Program-made: the position numbers and the translations under genes
Virus record (IMG/VR): IMGVR_UViG_3300050821_002944
Span: 1-44,115 of that record
DNA from: a virus
Length of the DNA stretch: 44,115 nucleotides
Direction: 5' to 3' (one strand)
Shown here: one piece after another, positions 8,171-14,179 of the stretch
Position numbering within the stretch: the first letter of the stretch is position 1
How the letters are laid out: each line of letters begins with the position of its first letter
The notes under the pieces: model-generated
Told to the model about the DNA's origin: nothing
Database searches by the model: none
The model's input: the letters and a program-made list of their open reading frames with translations, nothing else

Positions 8171-8416
8171 TCATTGCAGCGTCCCCTTGTCGATCTCCTC
8201 GACCACGTCCACGCCCGCGATCATGGCCTTGGCGGCGGCGTGGGCGGCCTCGATCAATCTTACCGCTTCTCTCGGCTCGATGTTGCCGATGATCGCGCCG
8301 CGCTTGTCCTCGCCGAACAGGAGCAGCAGGAACTGCAGGCCCTCGTCCTCGATTGCGCGCGCCGCAGCCTTGGCCGCAGCCTGCTGCTCAGGGGTCAATT
8401 GGCTCCAGCCGCTCAT
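8171..8416 (-). CDS. Helical unknown protein (81 aa)
   Basis: MSGWSQLTPEQQAAAKAAARAIEDEGLQFLLLLFGEDK...: strongly helical and Ala-rich, with no metal or nucleotide motif. ATG 8416 overlaps the preceding TGA as ATGA. Unknown role; the coupling is the main evidence that it is expressed. Confidence 0.6.
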   Translation of the reverse strand: MSGWSQLTPEQQAAAKAAARAIEDEGLQFLLLLFGEDKRGAIIGNIEPREAVRLIEAAHAAAKAMIAGVDVVEEIDKGTLQ

Positions 8417-8613
8417 GACCGCTCCACCTCGATGTGCTTCTCGGCGCAGCGGTCGCAGAAGCGGGCGGTCCAGCCCTCGCTCGACCACATGACCAAGGGG
8501 ACATCGTCCTCCTTGAGCGGGGCCTCGCAAAACGAGCAGCGATCTCCCGGCGGCTCGTCGGGGCCTTCCCAGTTGACCGACAGGCTGTCGAGGCTCTTGA
8601 GCTTAAGGCGCAT
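8413..8613 (-). CDS. Small zinc-finger-like protein (66 aa)
   Basis: Two CxxC pairs (Cys26/29 in CSFC, Cys53/56 in CDRC) spaced 23 residues apart are typical of a single zinc ribbon. Starts at ATG 8613, overlapping the preceding gene by 11 nt. It may be a regulatory or adaptor protein; nothing identifies a partner. Confidence 0.6.
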   Translation of the reverse strand: MRLKLKSLDSLSVNWEGPDEPPGDRCSFCEAPLKEDDVPLVMWSSEGWTARFCDRCAEKHIEVERS

Positions 8614-8821
8614 CGAACTTCTCCCCGTGGATGCGGTCCTGCACGCGCCTGAGCCTGCCGATGGCGAGGCCGACGTGGAAGAGGAACATCTCGCGCTCGG
8701 CCTGCCCATGGCCAACCATGGCCGCCCTGAGGGCGTCCTGGGCGGCCTTGAGCGCATCGATGGCGTCGTGAACGTCGAAGATGTTGGCCCTGTCGTCGTC
8801 AGAGTTGTCGTTGGCGATCAT
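8603..8821 (-). CDS. Helical unknown protein (72 aa)
   Basis: MIANDNSDDDRANIFDVHDAIDALKAAQDALRAAM... starts at ATG 8821 with AAGGGGAGCC seven bases upstream; variants of GGGGCCAAC precede other starts in this genome and may be its usual ribosome site. Mostly one or two long helices. Unknown role. Confidence 0.6.
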   Translation of the reverse strand: MIANDNSDDDRANIFDVHDAIDALKAAQDALRAAMVGHGQAEREMFLFHVGLAIGRLRRVQDRIHGEKFDAP

Positions 8822-8849
8822 GTTGGCTCCCCTTACAAGCCGGTGAAAT

Positions 8850-9023
8850 TCACGATGCGGCGATCTTGGCCTCGGCCTGGGACTTGAGCTTGGCCAGCCG
8901 CAGCCGCTCGCGCTTCTTGCGCATGTACTCGCGCATGTAGTCCTTTCGCCATTTCTTCTCGTCGAATGGCTGGTTGTCGTTGGCGGCCTGGGCATGGTCC
9001 TGGCCGTCCTTCTCGCGTGTCAT
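8850..9023 (-). CDS. Short basic protein, first gene of the packaging operon (57 aa)
   Basis: ATG 9023 to TGA 8850 encodes MTREKDGQDHAQAANDNQPF followed by a Lys/Arg-rich tail (KKWRKDYMREYMRKKRERLRLAKLK). Such AANDNQ-then-basic small proteins look like nucleic-acid-binding phage peptides. It follows directly after operator array 9037-9156, so it would be the first product of the leftward transcript. Confidence 0.55.
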   Translation of the reverse strand: MTREKDGQDHAQAANDNQPFDEKKWRKDYMREYMRKKRERLRLAKLKSQAEAKIAAS

Positions 9024-9036
9024 TTTTGACGTTCCC

Positions 9037-9156
9037 CCGTCATACAGCCGTCATATTCCGCAAATTACTCTCGTGGAAGTAATTCGCGTTAGACGTTTAC
9101 TCCGTTAGACGTTTAACAGATCATGCGTAGCAACGTTTTACAGTCAAACGTCTAAC
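9037..9156. promoter_or_regulatory. Operator array upstream of the packaging operon
   Basis: Two motif families occur here. First, CCGTCATAC (9037-9045) and CCGTCATATTCCGC (9048-9061). Second, the dyad GTTAGACGTTTAAC: near copy 9088-9100, full copy 9104-9117, half-site ACGTTTTAC 9133-9141, and in the other orientation GTCAAACGTCTAAC 9143-9156. The region is A+T-richer than its flanks and lies 15 bases before the first leftward gene, so it is a probable repressor-controlled promoter. The remaining bases to 9240 show nothing else. Confidence 0.65.
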
Positions 9157-9240
9157 AACCCGGTCGGGCAACTCACAAAAATGGGGAGGCGCGGGGCCAA
9201 CATGACTTGGCAATGGGTATTTTCACCCGCGCCCGTTACC

Positions 9241-9519
9241 TCAATGTTGCTTTTCGTCGACTAAGCCCTTGATCTCCCGATCCCGCTCCTCGATGGCGTT
9301 ATCCACAGCTTCCGCTCTAATTTCCGGCCAGTGGTGGAGTATCTCGAAAATGATCTCTGCCATGCGCGGCACAGGCCGCTCACCTCTGAGCCAGCGCCGC
9401 AAGGTGATCGGCTCGACCCCTAAAAACCGGGCGATCTCGCGGTAGAACAGCGTGCGATCCTCGCGCCGCCGCCCGCGAAAACATTGCTCGATCACAAAAT
9501 TCAGCCGCGCCGCATCCAT
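9241..9519 (-). CDS. Small HTH transcriptional regulator (92 aa), paralogue of the 9646 gene
   Basis: Residues 20-55 (LFYREIARFLGVEPITLRRWLRGERPVP) read as a Cro/CI-like helix-turn-helix with recognition helix PITLRRWLRG. The same layout (RLNxxIxxCFRxRR, GVxPITLRRWL, PRxxEIxxEIxxxWPE) recurs in the gene at 9646-9885, so the two arose by duplication. ATG 9519 has GGGAG eight to twelve bases upstream, inside an inverted repeat that also holds an operator, which suggests autoregulation. Likely a lysogeny or early/late switch protein. Confidence 0.75.
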   Translation of the reverse strand: MDAARLNFVIEQCFRGRRREDRTLFYREIARFLGVEPITLRRWLRGERPVPRMAEIIFEILHHWPEIRAEAVDNAIEERDREIKGLVDEKQH

Positions 9520-9530
9520 CGTCCCACACT

Positions 9531-9597
9531 CCCTGAAAGCGGTTAAACGTCTAACAAGAACCCTTTCAGGGGGGCAAGTATTCGTTTAACGTCTAAC
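9531..9597. promoter_or_regulatory. Operator pair upstream of the HTH gene, one inside a 9-bp inverted repeat
   Basis: GTTAAACGTCTAAC at 9542-9555 and GTTTAACGTCTAAC at 9584-9597. The first is bracketed by CCCTGAAAG (9531-9539) and CTTTCAGGG (9563-9571), a perfect inverted repeat whose gene-proximal arm includes part of the ribosome binding site of the 9519 gene. CAAGTATTCG (9575-9584) abuts the second operator and recurs, inverted, at 18315-18324. Confidence 0.65.
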
Positions 9598-9645
9598 AGA
9601 TTAAAGCAACATAACGTTGCTTTGAGCTACCTAAGCCCCTGATAT

Positions 9646-9885
9646 TCAACGTCCCCAGGCAGCGCGGACCTCTGGCCAGTCGTGGAATATCTCCATCACA
9701 ATCTCGACCGCGCGCGGGATCGGCGCCTTCCCCTGCAGCCAACGCCGCAAAGTGATCGGCGTCACGCCCAAAAAACCCGCCACATTGGCGTAGCTGTACG
9801 GCAAGCCAGCCATCCGCCGCCGACGAAAACACTCATCTATCAAACAGTTGAGACGTTCTGGGGTCATCGGGAAAAACTCCCGCAT
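9646..9885 (-). CDS. Small HTH transcriptional regulator (79 aa), paralogue of the 9241 gene
   Basis: Residues about 20-50 (YSYANVAGFLGVTPITLRRWLQGKAPIP) form a helix-turn-helix nearly identical in layout to the neighbour. Start is uncertain: ATG 9885 (MREFFPM) follows AGGGGGCCAAC, and an internal ATG at 9867 follows GGGAG. The upstream gap to 10038 is shared with the divergent RHH gene and holds the CCGTCATATT dyad. Together the two paralogues could compete for related operators. Confidence 0.7.
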   Translation of the reverse strand: MREFFPMTPERLNCLIDECFRRRRMAGLPYSYANVAGFLGVTPITLRRWLQGKAPIPRAVEIVMEIFHDWPEVRAAWGR

Positions 9886-9964
9886 GCGTTGGCCCCCTGT
9901 CAACATCCACCGCCCGTTTCCCAGCGCCGCACAATGGGTAGAAATACCTACAAATCACACTTAT

Positions 9965-10008
9965 GCGGAATATGACGCCAGCATGCCCGACATTTCCGTC
10001 ATATTTAC
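9965..10008. promoter_or_regulatory. CGTCATATT inverted repeat in the divergent promoter region
   Basis: GCGGAATATGACG (9965-9977) is the exact reverse complement of 9049-9061, and CCGTCATATTTAC lies at 9996-10008; the two face each other as an inverted repeat (AATATGAC/GTCATATT, about 22 bases apart). Located between the HTH gene (leftward) and RHH gene (rightward), it looks like a regulator-binding dyad. Confidence 0.5.
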
Positions 10009-10038
10009 AGTATGTTGGCCCCAAGGCAGATTTCGCCC

Positions 10039-10206
10039 ATGCCAGCCAAGCCCAAGCCGCCAGACCCGCGCCTCATCGTCGTCCCAATGCCACAAGAACT
10101 CATCGACCAAATCGACGACTACCGATGGGCCAACCGTATCCCATCCCGCGCCGAAGCAATCCGCCAGCTCGTCAAAGAAGGCCTGGAAGCCAAAAAACCT
10201 AAGTAG
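10039..10206 (+). CDS. Ribbon-helix-helix (CopG/Arc-like) regulator (55 aa)
   Basis: MPAKPKPPDPRLIVVPMPQE...: a short strand (RLIVVPMP, residues 11-18) followed by two helices (ELIDQIDDYRWANR and SRAEAIRQLVKEGLEA), with the SRAEAIRQL pattern typical of CopG-family DNA-binding dimers. Upstream ATG 10012 would add nine residues. It is divergent from the HTH pair and converges on the 115-aa gene with an 8-nt overlap. Probably a repressor of a nearby promoter. Confidence 0.75.
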   Translation: MPAKPKPPDPRLIVVPMPQELIDQIDDYRWANRIPSRAEAIRQLVKEGLEAKKPK

Positions 10207-10546
10207 ACTTGGCGCTCGCCTCCTCCTCAGCCCTCCGCCGATACCAAGTCGCCCTGCTTACCCCTGCCTCAACCCAAGGCTCACCCTCAACCACCTTGGG
10301 ACGCCCCACAACCTCACCCTTCGCGCCATCAGCCCAAACCGCATGCGCCGCTTCGTCGTTGAGCCCGCCCTCCCACCCGCCGTCAACCAAACGCCCAACC
10401 TTCTCCCGCCAATAATCCTCATGACCCAAATACCACCGCTCATACGCGGTATCGATCCCGTCAGGCCATGTCCCAGGATGCTCAAGATACCGCCGAACCA
10501 TCCGCACCCGGTCTGCCCACAGCCGAACCTTCGCGTACTCAACCAT
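10199..10546 (-). CDS. Unknown protein with C-terminal HTH-like segment (115 aa)
   Basis: ATG 10546 opens MVEYAKVRLWADRVRMVRRYLEHPG...; a GTG at 10588 would extend it, but that stretch is a direct-repeat array and unlikely to be coding. The C-terminus GRPKVVEGEPWVEAGVSRATWYRRRAEEE has the spacing of a DNA-binding helix-turn-helix (AGVSRATWYRR). It begins inside the GTCTCAC repeats, so it may be autoregulated by them or act on them as a replication or partition factor; that link is inference. Confidence 0.6.
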   Translation of the reverse strand: MVEYAKVRLWADRVRMVRRYLEHPGTWPDGIDTAYERWYLGHEDYWREKVGRLVDGGWEGGLNDEAAHAVWADGAKGEVVGRPKVVEGEPWVEAGVSRATWYRRRAEEEASAKST

Positions 10547-10548
10547 CA

Positions 10549-10617
10549 GTCTCACCACAGTCTCAGAGTTTCGTCTCACCAGTCTCACAACCCACTTGTC
10601 TCACACTCCAGTCTCAC
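10549..10617. repeat. Iteron-like array: six GTCTCAC direct repeats
   Basis: GTCTCAC starts at 10549, 10573, 10582, 10598 and 10611, with a one-mismatch copy at 10560 (GTCTCAG); spacings 11, 13, 9, 16 and 13. Four copies are preceded by A. All are in the same orientation, immediately upstream of the minus-strand gene at 10546. Confidence 0.65.
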
Positions 10618-11230
10618 GGTTTAGGTTTAACAAACGCAGTACAAACGGGGCCTGTAGTCTGGAAACGGGGGGAATGATGGGATGGGTCCCCCCCTTCGGG
10701 GGCCTCCCCCCAAGCGGTACCATAGGGGGGGGTCTTTTCCGTTTCCCAGAAAGTTGAGGTAGGGTCCCCTCACCCGGTTGTGCTAACGTTGATCACATCA
10801 ACGGTCTATGATCGACGCTTGTAAGCTCTTGATATCACATCGAGTTCCACGTTGGAATACGATGTGGCTGCTAACCCATTGATGTTGTTAGGTTGCATTC
10901 CCGCACGGTGCGGGATTTAGCCGTGTGATGCGATGGACGCATGGCTCAGGTGGATAATGCGGTTGTGGCTCGGTTGCACTGGGTTGTGGACGCTGGTCGC
11001 ATGACCTCGACCTTGGCACGCCGCCTAGGCCTGCGTCAAGCCGGATTACCCCAAAACTTCGGGATTGCCGCAGGTTCTTGGCGCTTTAAGAACCGCAGAT
11101 AACTTCGACGGGCTCTGAAAACGACAAGATTATCAATGATTTGCTACATGAAGATATCGTGCTAAGTCTTTGAAATCATTGATGTTTTTGTAATCGGCGC
11201 GTTTCAGGTGTGCTCTGTTCTGATATCGAT
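10618..11230. other. Hairpin-dense non-coding region (candidate origin or structured RNA)
   Basis: Some 600 bases without a convincing gene, A+T-richer than the rest. It has many inverted repeats: CCCCC/GGGGG 10690-10702; CCCCCC/GGGGGG 10706-10730 followed by GGTCTTTTCC; CGTTGAT-CAC-ATCAACG 10787-10803; a long stem 10836-10866 (CACATCG/CGATGTG around TTCCA-CGT-TGGAA); TCCCGCA-CGG-TGCGGGA 10899-10915; GGTTCTT/AAGAACC 11073-11094; ATCAATGATTT/AAATCATTGAT 11132-11183. A GTTTAAC half-operator lies at 10627-10633. Confidence 0.55.
10941..11102 (+). CDS. Doubtful short ORF in the non-coding region (53 aa)
   Basis: ATG 10941 to TAA 11100-11102 encodes MAQVDNAVVARLHWVVDAGR and a further 33 residues. 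No Shine-Dalgarno is evident, and it overlaps the hairpin at 11073-11094. Recorded only because it is the sole plus-strand frame of this length in the gap; it is probably not a gene. Confidence 0.15.
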   Translation: MAQVDNAVVARLHWVVDAGRMTSTLARRLGLRQAGLPQNFGIAAGSWRFKNRR

Positions 11231-11986
11231 TTACAGGCCCCGATCTCTAGCTTGTTTGGTTCTCATGAGCAGCCTTACGGCGCACATACGTCGTTGAGGA
11301 TCATCGCTTTCTAATGCTTGGAGTATTGTGACTTGGGCATTATCGAGGGCTTGCTGCAGGGTTTCAGTGGTGTTGGCTCGCCAGATCGGTGCGAGATCGA
11401 TGAGCTTCCTGGTTTCACCCATAGGCTGATAGGTCGTGAGCTTATCGCCATCTTTGGCGCGTTCGGTTGTCTGCTGGTAGGCGAGCTGATGCAGTCTGAG
11501 GTTGATCATGCGTCTGCGCATGCTCTCTGTCAGGCTTTGGCTATTGTAGACCCGCTGCGCTTTGCCCCGCCATGAGCTGGGCGTTGGTTTGAGCTTGAGC
11601 GGCTCCTTCGTTTCAAGCTTGGCGATCAGCGCGTCGAGGAGCTTGTCCCTGGCTCGCCTGCGTTCATCCCTGCCGAAGCCGTACTGGGTTGTGTGCTTGA
11701 TGTTGAGCGCGTTGCAACATTTAACGCACAGCGGCGCATCGTCGATCAGGTACAGGGTGCGCGCCAGCTTGGCGCATTTGGGACAGATGAAATAGCTGTA
11801 GCCGCCGCCATTTGGGAAGCGGACGTGACCTGTGCCGATGAGCTTGGTCTTGCCGTTGGGAAATGGGATCAGCGCCTGACGTTTGGCCGGATCGATCACG
11901 CCCATGGCGCGAAAGCGGCTGACCTTGACGCTCTCGAACTTGTCGAAGAAGCGGCGTGTGTCTGCATCTGAGCGGCGCTTCGGCAT
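11231..11986 (-). CDS. Zinc-ribbon protein of unknown function (251 aa)
   Basis: From ATG 11986 (MPKRRSDADTRRFFDKFESV). A CPKC...CVKC pair (Cys68/71 and 87/90) forms a zinc ribbon after a GGGYSYFICP strand; residues 95-170 are basic and helical (FGRDERRRARDKLLDALI); the C-terminal 70 residues are helical and recall HEAT-like repeats (SDDPQRRMCAVRLLMRTKQ). Base composition is closer to the non-coding region next door than to the late genes, suggesting a shared acquired segment. It may act on nucleic acid; function unknown. Confidence 0.7.
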   Translation of the reverse strand: MPKRRSDADTRRFFDKFESVKVSRFRAMGVIDPAKRQALIPFPNGKTKLIGTGHVRFPNGGGYSYFICPKCAKLARTLYLIDDAPLCVKCCNALNIKHTTQYGFGRDERRRARDKLLDALIAKLETKEPLKLKPTPSSWRGKAQRVYNSQSLTESMRRRMINLRLHQLAYQQTTERAKDGDKLTTYQPMGETRKLIDLAPIWRANTTETLQQALDNAQVTILQALESDDPQRRMCAVRLLMRTKQARDRGL

Positions 11987-11991
11987 AGTTT

Positions 11992-12013
11992 TGCACGATA
12001 GCGCAAACGTGCA
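11992..12013. promoter_or_regulatory. TGCACG/CGTGCA dyad in a divergent intergenic region
   Basis: Perfect 6-bp arms at 11992-11997 and 12008-12013, ten bases apart, in the 76-base gap between the leftward zinc-ribbon gene and the rightward accessory cluster. A likely operator for one of the two divergent promoters. Confidence 0.35.
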
Positions 12014-12062
12014 TCGAGGTGAAGCATTGCGCCTGGGCCAACCTTTATTTAAGCCTGTCCGA

Positions 12063-12260
12063 ATGAGCATCGACGACATCATCGATATGACCCAGACCGT
12101 CGCGCTGCTCGGCGTGATGGCCGTGCTGTGCTACCTCGTCCATCTGCTCAAGCTTGAGCTGGGCAGCGCGGTCGCCGCGCTGCACGCCATCGTCAAGGCG
12201 CAGGACGCCATGCAGGCGCGGCTCAACGTTCTCGAAGCGGAGCGGGAGCATCGGCAATGA
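12063..12260 (+). CDS. Small single-pass membrane protein with coiled coil (65 aa)
   Basis: MSIDDIIDMTQTVALLGVMA...: one membrane segment at residues 10-29, then a helical coil (ALHAIVKAQDAMQARLNVLEAEREH). This is the typical form of small phage inner-membrane proteins. First gene of the plus-strand accessory cluster, with an ATGA overlap to the next gene. Whether it works in lysis, exclusion or entry cannot be told. Confidence 0.6.
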   Translation: MSIDDIIDMTQTVALLGVMAVLCYLVHLLKLELGSAVAALHAIVKAQDAMQARLNVLEAEREHRQ

Positions 12261-12517
12261 GCGGCGGGTTCGAGGTGATGCGTCGCCGCTGCGCCACTTG
12301 CATCTATCGCAAGGACAGCGCGCTCGATCTCGCGAAGCTCGAAAACGATGTGCGCGACAAGTACATCGGCTTCAGCGGCTACCGCGTCTGCCACCACCAG
12401 AAGCGCACGGGCAAGGCCTGCTGCAAGGGCTTCTGGGATCATCACAAGGATGAGTTCGCCGCCGGTCAGATCGCGCAGCGTCTCAAGCTCGTCGTCCATG
12501 TAGAACCCACGCCATGA
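12257..12517 (+). CDS. Cys/His-rich protein (86 aa)
   Basis: RCATCIYRKDS at residues 11-21, VCHH at 44-47 and ACCKGFWDHH at 54-63 give Cys12/15, Cys45, His46/47 and Cys55/56, suitable for a zinc site. Start ATG 12257 overlaps the previous stop. Soluble; unknown role. Confidence 0.65.
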   Translation: MSGGFEVMRRRCATCIYRKDSALDLAKLENDVRDKYIGFSGYRVCHHQKRTGKACCKGFWDHHKDEFAAGQIAQRLKLVVHVEPTP

Positions 12518-12588
12518 AACGCCTCGCAGACACGCTCAGAACACCAATCACGCTCCCAGCATGGGCGCTCGCCGAACGGCTCGGATGA
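12514..12588 (+). CDS. Possible 24-aa microprotein
   Basis: ATG 12514 overlaps the preceding TGA (ATGA) and the frame ends at TGA 12586-12588, one base before the next ATG at 12590. The peptide begins MKRLADTLRTPITLPAWALA. The exact start-stop spacing on both sides suggests a translated coupling ORF, but no homology supports it. Confidence 0.35.
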   Translation: MKRLADTLRTPITLPAWALAERLG

Positions 12589-12589
12589 G

Positions 12590-12859
12590 ATGAGCGCGCA
12601 CGACGAAGCCACCGAGGCCATGGAGCTGGTGGCGGCGATCCGCCCGCTGCTCGCAGGCAAGAGCGAGCATGTGCAGAGCGCGGTCCTCGCCGATCTCCTG
12701 GCTTCGTGGCTCGCTGGCCACGTCATGCTCGGCGACCCGAAGGAGACGAGGAAGGTGCGCAAGCAGATGCTAAAGATGCACCTCGTCGCAGTCGAGGCGC
12801 TGATCGATATCAACTACAAGATGAGCGTCGAGCCGCAGATCAAGGCGCGCACGCAGTGA
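12590..12859 (+). CDS. Helical unknown protein (89 aa)
   Basis: MSAHDEATEAMELVAAIRPLLAGKSEHVQSAVLADLLASWLAGHV...: an all-helical, soluble protein with a basic C-terminal third (KETRKVRKQMLKMHL). Start ATG 12590 follows GGATGAG. Function unknown; conserved position in the accessory cluster is the main support. Confidence 0.65.
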   Translation: MSAHDEATEAMELVAAIRPLLAGKSEHVQSAVLADLLASWLAGHVMLGDPKETRKVRKQMLKMHLVAVEALIDINYKMSVEPQIKARTQ

Positions 12860-12870
12860 GCAGGAGACGA

Positions 12871-13209
12871 ATGATGGAGCTGAAAGACAAGACAATGGAG
12901 ACGCTGATCGAAATGGACGAACCGGAGGCGCTGGTGGCGACGATGCGGCGAACGGCCGAACACAAGAAGGGCGAGCGGTGGCAGGCCCTGGCCGACGAGC
13001 TGCTCAAGGTCGAGATCGCGCTCAACGCGCGCCAGCAGCCCGATGCGCACAAGCTTCGCGAGCATCTCGACGAGTGGTCGACCCCTGGTGGACGTGCTAA
13101 AGGAAACAGTCAGCCCCAGACCCATGAGGAGCTGACCCATGCCGACGCAACCGCCGCACCCGCCGCACCCGACGCAGCCCCCGAAGCCAGCGCCGCCCCC
13201 AAAGCCTGA
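12871..13209 (+). CDS. Helical protein with Ala/Pro tail (112 aa)
   Basis: Start at ATGATG 12871/12874 after AGGAG (12861-12865). Residues 1-65 are charged helix (MMELKDKTMETLIEMDEPEA...); the last 25 residues are Ala/Pro-rich and lie in a 71-nt overlap with the next gene in another frame. It could be a small DNA- or protein-binding factor; unknown. Confidence 0.55.
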   Translation: MMELKDKTMETLIEMDEPEALVATMRRTAEHKKGERWQALADELLKVEIALNARQQPDAHKLREHLDEWSTPGGRAKGNSQPQTHEELTHADATAAPAAPDAAPEASAAPKA

Positions 13210-13603
13210 GCCGCCGCCAACCGACACGAAGACGCCGGTCGCAGGCGTGGCCCCGCCTGAGCCTGGATTGACGCTCGGCGCCAGACCCAAGGACGTGCGC
13301 GATCCACAATCGGCGAAGTTCGAGGCGCACGCAGGCCCGCCGCACTGGCATGACCCGAAGACGGGCGAGGCGAAGCCGCGCGAGGAGTGGACGCCCGATC
13401 CATCGCTTGATGCGCGCGAGCAGAAGCCGCCAGTCGGCTATTACGCCGACGGCATGACATCCGCCGATGAGCAGCGCGCACGCGCGGCCTGGGTCGAGGC
13501 GCATGGCCAGAAGGCCTACAACGAGGCCGTCGACCAGCGTCCGCCCGAAGAGCGGCAGAACAAGCAAGTCCCAGGCGTCACGCCCCCAACCAAGCGGGAG
13601 TGA
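13139..13603 (+). CDS. Proline-rich protein (154 aa)
   Basis: ATG 13139 has GAGGAG ten bases upstream. The first 45 residues are almost all Pro with His, Gln and Lys (PTQPPHPPHPTQPPKPAPPP), an extended linker; residues 55-154 contain AHAGPPHWHDPKTGEAKPREEW and end in KQVPGVTPPTKRE. It overlaps the previous gene's tail by 71 nt. May be a virion-surface or spacer protein; not identified. Confidence 0.6.
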   Translation: MPTQPPHPPHPTQPPKPAPPPKPEPPPTDTKTPVAGVAPPEPGLTLGARPKDVRDPQSAKFEAHAGPPHWHDPKTGEAKPREEWTPDPSLDAREQKPPVGYYADGMTSADEQRARAAWVEAHGQKAYNEAVDQRPPEERQNKQVPGVTPPTKRE

Positions 13604-13608
13604 CGCCG

Positions 13609-14169
13609 ATGGCCATGCGCGAGCCCGACTTCGCCAGCGAGGTCGCCATCTGCACGAAAATCCACTACGCCAACCCCAACATCGCGACCGAGCTGGCGGC
13701 CATCGCCACGGCGTTGAGTACGGACCCGACGACGCACGACGCGACCATCGAAGCGCCGCCCGCCGCGTTGCGCATCGGCCCGGCCAACACCCGCTTCACC
13801 AACGACATTTTGCTCCTCGTCAACGCGGCCAAGGGCGGCAACCTCAACACCAGCCAGATCATATCCGGCATCGACGACGCCGTCGGCGTGGCCCACAAGC
13901 CCGGCGTGATCGATATCCCATATGCTTCGGCCAACGCCTCGCCGCCGGTCGTCGGCACAGTGGTCAGTTGCACCACCGGCAACTGGGTGGGGACGCCGAC
14001 GAGCTACGCCTACCAATGGAAGCGAGACGGGACGACCAATCTCGGCGCGGCTGCGAACTATACATTGGTCTCGGCCGACGTCGGCGGCCATGCGATCACC
14101 TGCGTCGTGACCGCCACCAACGCCACCGGCTCGACCGCCGCGCCGCCGTCCAACCCCATCGCGACCTGA
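13609..14169 (+). CDS. Protein with C-terminal Ig-like domain (186 aa)
   Basis: ATG 13609 with GGGAG eight bases upstream (a GTG at 13600 is possible). Residues 1-100 are helical (IHYANPNIATELAAIATALS, FTNDILLLVNAAKGGN). Residues about 105-186 carry an Ig-like beta-sandwich signature: VGTVVSCTTGNW, YQWKRDG, YTLVSADVGGHAITCVVTATN. Ig-like domains decorate capsids and tails and bind carbohydrate weakly, so a virion accessory role is likely although it lies outside the late operon. Confidence 0.7.
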   Translation: MAMREPDFASEVAICTKIHYANPNIATELAAIATALSTDPTTHDATIEAPPAALRIGPANTRFTNDILLLVNAAKGGNLNTSQIISGIDDAVGVAHKPGVIDIPYASANASPPVVGTVVSCTTGNWVGTPTSYAYQWKRDGTTNLGAAANYTLVSADVGGHAITCVVTATNATGSTAAPPSNPIAT

Positions 14170-14179
14170 GGAGACCCAA

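Noticed and set aside
10549-10617. CRISPR array
   Set aside because: Repeats are only seven bases with uneven 9-16 base spacing and no spacer-length units.
9848-10624. 258-codon plus frame through the RHH gene and repeat array
   Set aside because: Pro/Ser/Thr/His low-complexity product that overlaps the RHH gene in another frame and the antisense 115-aa gene.
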